From NCBI GenBank assembly GCA_019747455.1, contig JAIEQT010000251.1, positions 1 through 5,704 of the forward strand: a stretch of 5,704 nt of DNA, read 5' to 3'. This document shows positions 1-5,704 of the stretch, one piece after another. The translations under genes and the position numbers were made by a program. The notes under the pieces were generated by a model that did not search any database, had not been told where the DNA came from, and was given only the letters and a program-made list of their open reading frames with translations. This DNA is from Chitinophagaceae bacterium (GTDB lineage: Bacteria; Bacteroidota; Bacteroidia; Chitinophagales; Chitinophagaceae). Position 1 is the first letter of the stretch; each line of letters begins with the position of its first letter.

Positions 1-4
1 CCAT
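1..4 (-). CDS. Possible start of a next gene (edge fragment)
   Basis: Only the first four bases of this candidate fall in the window: an ATG read on the minus strand at positions 4 to 2, followed by one G. It is proposed because an AGGA motif lies eight bases before the ATG, a good ribosome-binding spacing, and because it sits 25 bases after the stop of the AIM24-family gene with no terminator between them. Such spacing suggests co-transcription with that gene. AIM24-family genes sometimes occur in tandem, so a paralogue is one possibility, but no coding sequence is visible to test this. Chance occurrence of AGGA plus ATG in AT-rich DNA is a real alternative. Confidence 0.3.
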
Positions 5-12
5 AAAATATT

Positions 13-16
13 TCCT
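13..16 (-). promoter_or_regulatory. Candidate ribosome binding site for the edge gene
   Basis: Read on the minus strand the sequence is AGGA, eight bases before the ATG at positions 4 to 2. A second AGGAG lies a few bases further upstream, just after the AIM24-family stop codon. It stands out because neither internal gene start in this window has a recognisable Shine-Dalgarno motif. It supports a gene start at the window edge but does not prove one. Confidence 0.3.
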
Positions 17-29
17 AAACTCCTACATA

Positions 30-824
30 CTATCTCCACCCATCACCATCTAATAAATTACCAAGTCCGCCTAAGATACTACCCTCTTCTCTACGCGTAG
101 TGGTTGCATATTGCAAAATTCTGCCGGCTAATCTGCTAATAGGTAATGTTTGAATCCACACAGTTCCGGGCCCGTTTAATGTGGCAAAGAATAAACCTTC
201 TCCCCCAAACAAACTGTTTTTTATACCACCTACAAATTGAATATCATAGTTTACATTCGAGGTAAATCCAACAATACATCCCGTATCAATTTTCAATGTT
301 TCACCGGGATGAAGTTCTCTTTTCAAAACATGTCCGCAAGCATGTAAGAATGCCATACCATCACCTTCTAAACGCTCCATAATAAAACCTTCACCACCAA
401 ATAACCCGGTGCCTAGCTTTCTTTGAAATTCAATACCTATGCTTACTCCCTTGGCAGCGCATAAGAAGGCGTCTTTCTGACAAATAACTGTGTTATTGAA
501 TTGCTGTAGATTCAAAGGAATAATTTTACCGGGATAAGGTGAAGCAAAACTTACTCTTCTTTTAGCATTGTTCACATTGGTAAAAGCTGTCATAAATAAA
601 CTTTCTCCAACCAATACTCTTTTACCGGCATTGAATAATTTACCTAATAAACTATTATTCTGTTGCTGACTCCCATCACCAAACATGGTTTCCATAGTGA
701 TACCATCTTCCATCATCATAAAAGCACCTGGCTCTGCAATGGCCGTTTCATTATAATCTAATTCAACTTCTACATATTGCATTTCTTCTCCAAAAATGCG
801 ATAGTCTATCTCGTGGTTACGCAT
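30..824 (-). CDS. AIM24 / TIGR00266 family protein
   Basis: This complete 264-residue protein belongs to the AIM24 (TIGR00266) family, whose bacterial function is not established. The family name comes from yeast Aim24, a mitochondrial inner-membrane protein linked to cristae organisation. The length fits the family. Recognisable marks are the N-terminal AEPGAFMMMEDG stretch (residues 30-41) and three Gly-Glu-centred repeats: GESLFMTAF from residue 73, GGEGFIMERLEG from 143 and GGEGLFFATLNGPG from 207. These agree with a beta-rich fold of repeated units. Residues 50-58 are a polar Gln/Asn linker. The C-terminus is glycine-rich (GGLGNLLDGDG). There is no signal peptide or clear membrane segment, so a cytoplasmic or peripheral location is inferred. 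The ATG at 824 is preceded by an A/T-rich leader without a Shine-Dalgarno motif, as usual in Bacteroidota. The efflux operon upstream ends in a terminator, so this gene is probably transcribed separately. The family call is firm; the role is unknown. Confidence 0.9.
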   Translation of the reverse strand: MRNHEIDYRIFGEEMQYVEVELDYNETAIAEPGAFMMMEDGITMETMFGDGSQQQNNSLLGKLFNAGKRVLVGESLFMTAFTNVNNAKRRVSFASPYPGKIIPLNLQQFNNTVICQKDAFLCAAKGVSIGIEFQRKLGTGLFGGEGFIMERLEGDGMAFLHACGHVLKRELHPGETLKIDTGCIVGFTSNVNYDIQFVGGIKNSLFGGEGLFFATLNGPGTVWIQTLPISRLAGRILQYATTTRREEGSILGGLGNLLDGDGWR

Positions 825-911
825 AATTTTTTATTTGAAATATAAAATTAAATACAAAATAAATGCTTTTATTGGTAACAGGATGAGTGGCTACAGAAGT
901 TGAAGTATGGT
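825..911 (-). promoter_or_regulatory. Inferred promoter region of the AIM24-family gene
   Basis: The interval between the efflux operon terminator and the AIM24-family start must hold that gene's promoter if the terminator is efficient. It is very AT-rich from 825 to about 875. On the minus strand the best match to the Bacteroidota -7 element (TAnnTTTG) is TATATTTC at 844 to 837, with only the last base deviating. It would leave a leader of roughly ten bases. No convincing -33 TTG lies at the usual spacing, so the exact site is not settled. The inference rests mainly on gene layout. Confidence 0.35.
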
Positions 912-941
912 CAAAAAAAACCGCCCCCGGAAGGGGGCGGT
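912..941 (-). terminator. Rho-independent terminator of the efflux operon
   Basis: Read on the minus strand this is a nine-base perfect stem (ACCGCCCCC pairing with GGGGGCGGT) around a four-base TTCC loop, followed directly by a run of T residues. The stem is almost entirely G-C, in contrast with its AT-rich surroundings. It begins 28 bases after the permease stop codon. The T-run lies on the low-coordinate side only, so it works for minus-strand transcription. It ends the adaptor-permease transcript and insulates the AIM24-family gene. Confidence 0.95.
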
Positions 942-969
942 GATATTCAAACCAAAAACCAACTATACA

Positions 970-3900
970 TTATTTGTTTACTGTATGATTACCCAGCCAA
1001 ACTTTTTTGCCTTGTATTGCTCGGCCCAAGTACATAATGCCTACAAATAGGAAGAACAGCGGGCCTGTAAAACCAAGTAGGGCAATATATTTTGTACCAT
1101 AAAACTTCTCCATGGGTCGTCTTAATCTTTCAGAAATCAAGTACATACTAGGTACCATAATTAACGTAAGGAAGAAGGAGAAGATCAATCCGAAAATGAT
1201 TGTCCAGCTTAATGGTCCCCAGAATACAACACTATCTCCACCTAAGAAAATATGCGGATTCAAATGCTGGAACATGGATACGAAATCAATATTGAAGCCA
1301 ATAGCCAGCGGTAATAAACCTAAGATGGTAGCTAACGCTGTTAACATAACCGGGATGATCCTGATCTTACCTGCTTGTATAGCGGCTTCTCGGGTACGAT
1401 AACCGCGACCTCTTAGCTCATCGGTAAATTCAATCAACAAGATACCATTCTTAATTACAATACCTGCTAAGCCAACAATACCTACACCCACCATGATGGT
1501 TGCCATACTCATACCGGTAACGGCATATCCCATAAATACACCAATGATAGAGAAGAAAATTTCTGTTAATACTATAAATGGCTTACTTAAACTATTAAAC
1601 TGAAGTACTAATATTAAGAATATAAGTAAGAGGGCGGTTAGCATAGACATACCTAAGAAACTTAAGGTTTCTGCCTGCTGCTCACTTTCACCAGTTTGTT
1701 TGATTACAACATCAGGTGGTAGAGGAGATTTTCGTTTAAACTCATCTATCAATTTACCTAATTCTGCATTGATTACAGGTGTAAGCGAAGGATCGGTAAC
1801 ACCGGATTGTAATTGAATGGTGCGATGAAGATTTTTTCTCTTCACACCGCCGGCGGTATTCGTATAATCTATTGTAGCTACACTGCTTAATGGTATTTGT
1901 TTTATTTGTCCGCTATTAAAGTCGCGGAAAGTAATACGCATATTCATTAAGTCAACCACATTATTCCTTGCCATACCGGTATAGCGTAGTTGAATCTTAT
2001 AATCGTCTTCGCCATCTTTTAGTTTACTCACTTCTTGTCCGAATATAGCTGTTCTCAATGCCATACCTATTTGTCCGGTACTCACACCTTCTTCTAAGGC
2101 TCTCTCTCGATTGATGTTCACCGTAATTTCCGGATTATTCAAGTCAACATCCATTTGTAAATTCTGGATACCGGCAACACGGTTTGTATCTAAATGATTT
2201 TGTAGGTCGTAAGCTACTTTAGCTATTTGTTCAAAATTATCTCCCACTACTTCAATATTAACAGGAGGATCTGTGGGGGGGCCGGCATCTTCTTGCCCTA
2301 CCTCAATAGATGCTCCTGGGATGCCGGTCATAGCCTTACGAATTTCTTGCAAATAAATGGCCGTACTTTTTCCATGTCTTTTTTCAAACTCTACAAAGGA
2401 AATCTGAATCCTACCTAAGTTAGATTGTATACTTCTATTATTATCACGCGGATTGTTAGCGCTTACCGCTACATTCGCAATAACACTTTCTACAATAGAA
2501 CCTTTGGCACCGGGTTTTTCTTTTGCTAAAATTTTATATACCCTATTCTCTAATATACGTACTACCGAATCAGTAGTTTTTGTATTGGTACCGATTGGCA
2601 TTTTTAGATATACATATACAAAGTTTGGATCGCCGCTTGGGAAGAAAGGCCTGGGATTATTCCGAAGGATTAATAGGAAAAGGGAAATGGGGAATAATAA
2701 GAATAAACCTACTAAGAACCAGGCCGGTCTTCTTCCAACTAATATCCAACGTAATAGTTTTTCGTATCTGCCCATTAAGCCGGGGAGTACACGCTCTTGG
2801 AAATAATGAATGATATTTCTCAATACATAACGTTCTAATACGATAAGTAGCGCCATGAATAGGAGGAAATTACCAAAGCCATGCCAACCCATTAGGTTGA
2901 ATAATATGCCAAAGACACCCATAGCCCAGAACCACCATTTTTTAAATATAGCTGCCTTTGGTTCTTCAAACTCTCTGCCTTCGGGCTTCATGAAACTAAC
3001 CGCAAATACAGGGTTGATGATAAATGCAACAATTAAAGAAGCGGCCAATGTTAAGATTAACATGGTAGGCAGGTAAATCATAAACTTACCAATCAATCCT
3101 TTCCATAATAATAGCGGAAAGAATGGTGCCAAGGTTGTTGCCGTTCCTGCTAATACAGGGATGAATACTTCACCGGCTGCTTCTTTGGCCGATCGTTCAA
3201 TTTTTACTTTTCCATTATTGTATATCCGGTGCGTGTTCTCAATTACTACGATCGCATCATCTACAATAATACCTAAGCCAAATAAGAGTGCAAAGAGTAC
3301 AATGAAGTTCAGTGTTACATCAGAGCCTACGATAAAATCGGCAACAGGTAAGAATAGGAAAGCAACAAACACAGATAACGGCACACTTAATGCTACAAAG
3401 AAGGCATTGGTAACACCCATGAAAAACATCAAAATGAGTAATACCAATACGAAGCCAATAATGATCGTATTTACTAATTCATTAAAAGATGTTTTTGTTT
3501 GTTTGCTTTGATCGCCTGTAATCAATACTTTTAAATCTTTTGGAAGATCTTGCGATGCTTGCATATCAGCAACGATCTTCTTGATTCCATCAGCAGTATT
3601 GATAAGGTTCTCACCGGAACGCTTTACGATATTTAAGGTAATTACATTCTGCCCGCCTAAACGTGCGTAGCTCTCAGTTTCTTTTACCGTATCTATTAGT
3701 GAAGCTACATCTCTTAAATAAATAGGCGCACCGGAAATATTTTTAATGATGATATTTTGCATATCCAAAGCGGAAGTAAACTGTCCTTTCACTTTGATAT
3801 TACGTTTCATATCTCCTACATCTACCAAGCCGCCGCTAATATCTCTATTTTCGTAACCTACGGCATTTGCAATATCTGTAAAAGTTATTTTCGCCGCTTG

Positions 3901-4521
3901 CATTTTTACGGGGTCTACATTGATCTGTATCTCTCTTTCAGGAGCGCCTACAATTTCTGCCCTGCTTACTTCCTTTAATTCTTCAAAACGATCCTGCATC
4001 TTATCCGCATACTTTTTCAAGCGGACACCATCATAGTTACCACTGATGTTTACGAACATGATGGGCATTTCGCTGAAAGCGAATTCTTGTACATTCGGTT
4101 GTGAAGTAAGATCGTTTGGCAGATCGGTTTGTGCTTTATCTACCGCATCTTTTACTTTTTGTTTAGCTATCTCCGTTTTGATATCAGTATCAAATTCAAC
4201 CACGATCAAACTGAAATCTTGCTGAGAGGTAGATTGAATTTTATTTACTTTGGCGCCACTGATAGATTTTAATTGTTTTTCAATGGGGCGGGTTACGAGG
4301 TTCTCAATATCTTTTGGCGAGTTACCAAAATAAACGGTAGTTACCGAAATAGTCGGAACCACAATATCAGGGAACTGTTCTTTTGGCATGGTATTGAACT
4401 TATTCAATCCATACAAGGAAATAAGAATGGTGATAATATAGATCGCTGTTTTGTTATCAACCGACCAGCTGGTAGGTTTAAACTCTTTAAATTTTTTAGC
4501 GATGCCTTCTATGATATTCAT
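970..4521 (-). CDS. RND efflux permease, HAE1 (AcrB-like) type
   Basis: This complete 1183-residue proton-driven inner-membrane pump exports substrates from the periplasm or inner membrane through an adaptor and an outer-membrane channel. TM1 lies near residues 24-42. A large porter loop follows, then TM2-TM6 (about 350-508), TM7 (598-619), a second porter loop, and TM8-TM12 (about 955-1128). TM4 carries GIIVDDAIVVIEN with the paired Asp421/Asp422, and TM10 carries Lys1024 in VIKNGILLIEF. These match the AcrB proton relay. The Asp pair favours drug-type HAE1 over the metal-type CusA group, which has a single Asp. The protein is over 100 residues longer than AcrB: an apparent extra hydrophobic hairpin lies between TM6 and TM7 (529-569), and another hydrophobic segment lies near the C-terminus (1146-1166). 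The ATG at 4521 gives a short cytoplasmic N-terminus before TM1, as expected; no Shine-Dalgarno motif is seen. It follows the adaptor gene by 41 bases and is certainly co-transcribed with it. The substrate cannot be read from the sequence. Confidence 0.96.
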   Translation of the reverse strand: MNIIEGIAKKFKEFKPTSWSVDNKTAIYIITILISLYGLNKFNTMPKEQFPDIVVPTISVTTVYFGNSPKDIENLVTRPIEKQLKSISGAKVNKIQSTSQQDFSLIVVEFDTDIKTEIAKQKVKDAVDKAQTDLPNDLTSQPNVQEFAFSEMPIMFVNISGNYDGVRLKKYADKMQDRFEELKEVSRAEIVGAPEREIQINVDPVKMQAAKITFTDIANAVGYENRDISGGLVDVGDMKRNIKVKGQFTSALDMQNIIIKNISGAPIYLRDVASLIDTVKETESYARLGGQNVITLNIVKRSGENLINTADGIKKIVADMQASQDLPKDLKVLITGDQSKQTKTSFNELVNTIIIGFVLVLLILMFFMGVTNAFFVALSVPLSVFVAFLFLPVADFIVGSDVTLNFIVLFALLFGLGIIVDDAIVVIENTHRIYNNGKVKIERSAKEAAGEVFIPVLAGTATTLAPFFPLLLWKGLIGKFMIYLPTMLILTLAASLIVAFIINPVFAVSFMKPEGREFEEPKAAIFKKWWFWAMGVFGILFNLMGWHGFGNFLLFMALLIVLERYVLRNIIHYFQERVLPGLMGRYEKLLRWILVGRRPAWFLVGLFLLFPISLFLLILRNNPRPFFPSGDPNFVYVYLKMPIGTNTKTTDSVVRILENRVYKILAKEKPGAKGSIVESVIANVAVSANNPRDNNRSIQSNLGRIQISFVEFEKRHGKSTAIYLQEIRKAMTGIPGASIEVGQEDAGPPTDPPVNIEVVGDNFEQIAKVAYDLQNHLDTNRVAGIQNLQMDVDLNNPEITVNINRERALEEGVSTGQIGMALRTAIFGQEVSKLKDGEDDYKIQLRYTGMARNNVVDLMNMRITFRDFNSGQIKQIPLSSVATIDYTNTAGGVKRKNLHRTIQLQSGVTDPSLTPVINAELGKLIDEFKRKSPLPPDVVIKQTGESEQQAETLSFLGMSMLTALLLIFLILVLQFNSLSKPFIVLTEIFFSIIGVFMGYAVTGMSMATIMVGVGIVGLAGIVIKNGILLIEFTDELRGRGYRTREAAIQAGKIRIIPVMLTALATILGLLPLAIGFNIDFVSMFQHLNPHIFLGGDSVVFWGPLSWTIIFGLIFSFFLTLIMVPSMYLISERLRRPMEKFYGTKYIALLGFTGPLFFLFVGIMYLGRAIQGKKVWLGNHTVNK

Positions 4522-4535
4522 ATCAGATAGTTTGA

Positions 4536-4553
4536 TTCAAACGAAGGTTTGAA
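4536..4553 (-). repeat. Inverted repeat between adaptor and permease genes
   Basis: A perfect seven-base inverted repeat (TTCAAAC and GTTTGAA on either strand) surrounds a four-base spacer in the 41-base gap between the two efflux genes. On the transcript it would form a small hairpin ending 14 bases before the permease ATG. No T-run follows it, so it is not a terminator. A further TCAAAC on the transcript immediately downstream can pair with the GTTTGA arm in a competing fold, though with an unrealistically small loop. It may affect translation start or mRNA stability. The structure is visible; a role is speculative. Confidence 0.45.
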
Positions 4554-4562
4554 GTAGTTAAT

Positions 4563-5704
4563 TTATTTAGCTATTGCAGCAAGTAGCTGACCTTCATATA
4601 CATTTTGATAGCCATTGGTAATAAGCTGATCGCCGGTTTTTAATCCTGATTTTACTTCTACAAATTGGCCATAAGTTTCTCCAATCGAAATCACTCTTTT
4701 ACGAGCTACTAACTTATTGCCTTCTTGTACAGCTACATATACATATTTACCGGTTTCATCTGTTTGTACCGTATTTACTACTATGGCAATGGCGTCTTTT
4801 GCTTCATAGTCTTGAAACTTAATTTGCGCTACCTGATTCGGACGAATAACAGGATCGTAGGGTAAACGAATCTCTACATTAAAGCTTCTGGTATTCGCAT
4901 CAATAGAGCGACTAGCTACAGCTACACTACTTGTGATCGTTTTATTAATATCGGGAAAATGAATTACGGCTTTAGATCCTTGTCTTATTCTTCCGCTATA
5001 GTTTTCGGGAACTAATGCGGTTACTTTTAAGCCTGCATTACTTACCAATTTTATCTGCGGACTCGCACCGGCTAATCCGGCAAAAATTTCACCAACGCGT
5101 ACATTCAGTTCATCCACATACCCATTCACATCTGCTAAAACATTGGATGCCCTTAATTGCTCTTCAGCAACTTTAACTTGCTCTTCGGTAGCGGCTAACT
5201 GGCGCTCTAATGATTGTACATTATTTCTTGCCGAAATTAATTGTACTTCTGTGCCGATACCTTCTTTCCATAAGTTGGTTTGGCGTTGGTATAAATCTTT
5301 GGCAAAGTTCAATTGTGTTTTAATTGTTTCAAGACCTTTCTGTGCGGCAATTACAGATTGACGCGTAATCGCATCATCTAACTTAATAAGTAACTGGCCT
5401 TGTTTTACAGCATCCCCTTTTTTAACATAGATAGCTTTTACTTGGCCGCCACCCATTCTTGGTGCTACATAAGATACATTATCTGAATTTACATTTCCTT
5501 GCAGATCTATATAATGCAAGAAGTCGCTATTGCTAACCGGTGTTAAACCAACAAGTTTTGCCGTACTAACAGCAGCACTGGTATCTAGTTTATTGATCTC
5601 AGTTTGAAGTTTTTTAATTTTGTCTGTAAGAGCCGATTGTTCCGTTTTTAATTTCTCAAGTGCTGCTTTTTTATCGGCCAAGCTATTCCCGGCTTTTTCA
5701 TTTC
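4563..5704 (-). CDS. RND efflux periplasmic adaptor (membrane fusion protein), 5' partial
   Basis: This is the adaptor that links the inner-membrane RND permease to an outer-membrane TolC-like channel. The reading frame stays open to the window edge, so the true start, and with it the signal peptide or lipoprotein Cys, lies outside. A TTG at 5681 is only an internal Leu codon. Counting from that codon, 372 residues are visible. Residues 2-33 form a charged heptad-like coiled coil. Residues 69-101 are the first lipoyl half (APRMGGGQVKAIYVKKGDAV). Residues 104-178 form the alpha-helical hairpin, and 179-212 the second lipoyl half (ADVNGYVDELNVRVGE). A beta-barrel covers about 214-290, and the membrane-proximal domain runs to the end (QVYEG-like NVYEGQLL). 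The hairpin tip carries Arg133, Leu137 and Thr144 in the spacing of the R-L-S TolC-docking motif of AcrA, with Thr for Ser. It lies first of the two pump genes in the window, followed by the permease after 41 bases. The family is certain; the exported substrate is unknown. Confidence 0.95.
   Translation of the reverse strand, partial: NEKAGNSLADKKAALEKLKTEQSALTDKIKKLQTEINKLDTSAAVSTAKLVGLTPVSNSDFLHYIDLQGNVNSDNVSYVAPRMGGGQVKAIYVKKGDAVKQGQLLIKLDDAITRQSVIAAQKGLETIKTQLNFAKDLYQRQTNLWKEGIGTEVQLISARNNVQSLERQLAATEEQVKVAEEQLRASNVLADVNGYVDELNVRVGEIFAGLAGASPQIKLVSNAGLKVTALVPENYSGRIRQGSKAVIHFPDINKTITSSVAVASRSIDANTRSFNVEIRLPYDPVIRPNQVAQIKFQDYEAKDAIAIVVNTVQTDETGKYVYVAVQEGNKLVARKRVISIGETYGQFVEVKSGLKTGDQLITNGYQNVYEGQLLAAIAK

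Noticed and set aside
855..860. TTTTG as a -33 element for the AIM24-family promoter
   Set aside because: It is only about ten bases from the best -7 candidate, well short of the roughly 20-base spacing of Bacteroidota promoters.
1112..3511. Several plus-strand open frames of 63-117 codons opposite the permease gene
   Set aside because: They lie wholly within a strong conserved coding sequence on the other strand. Their translations show no family resemblance, and they have no promoter or ribosome-binding context. They are antisense shadows.
970..4521. Metal-ion (CusA/CzcA-type) specificity for the permease
   Set aside because: TM4 reads VDDAIVVIEN with paired aspartates, typical of the drug-type group, whereas CusA has VDAAIVMIEN with one.
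4273..4530. Plus-strand open frame of 85 codons near the permease start
   Set aside because: It mirrors the conserved first porter region of the permease, and its translation looks like no known protein.
4536..4553. Terminator between adaptor and permease
   Set aside because: The stem is short, with only two G-C pairs, and no T-run follows on the transcript. The two genes form one operon.
5143..5361. Plus-strand open frame of 72 codons opposite the adaptor
   Set aside because: It is antisense to the alpha-helical hairpin of the adaptor, with no independent support.
5679..5681. TTG at 5681 as the true start of the adaptor
   Set aside because: The frame continues open upstream to the window edge, and a start here would leave no signal peptide on a periplasmic protein. 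The start must lie outside.

Overview
The window is a conventional chromosomal stretch from a Bacteroidota bacterium, probably in or near the Chitinophagaceae. Three signs point there: moderately AT-rich DNA, start codons without a Shine-Dalgarno motif, and a long RND permease paired with an adaptor of the kind common in that group. The placement rests on protein and codon flavour, not on a marker gene. Every supported gene lies on the minus strand, so transcription runs from high to low coordinates.

From about 5704 down to 970 is the end of a tripartite RND efflux operon. A periplasmic membrane-fusion (adaptor) protein comes first; its N-terminus and signal peptide lie beyond the window edge. 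It is followed after 41 bases by a 1183-residue inner-membrane RND permease of the HAE1 (hydrophobe/amphiphile) type. A strong Rho-independent terminator at 912-941 closes the operon. The outer-membrane TolC-like partner and any regulator are not visible and would be expected upstream, beyond 5704.

From 824 down to 30 is a separate gene for an AIM24/TIGR00266-family protein of unknown bacterial function. The operon terminator insulates it, so it should have its own promoter in the AT-rich 825-911 interval. A ribosome-binding-site-like AGGA followed by an ATG at the very left edge (positions 4 to 2, minus strand) suggests that another gene starts just as the window ends.

In the expected mechanism, the permease uses proton flux through the Asp421/Asp422/Lys1024 relay to capture substrates from the periplasm or inner membrane. 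The adaptor hairpin docks a TolC-like channel to complete the export path. The AIM24 protein has no evident functional tie to the pump. I found no mobile element, CRISPR array, RNA gene or defence system, and nothing that amounts to an undescribed system. The less ordinary points are an apparent extra transmembrane hairpin and C-terminal hydrophobic segment in the permease, a coiled coil ahead of the adaptor's lipoyl domain, and a small symmetric hairpin just upstream of the permease start.
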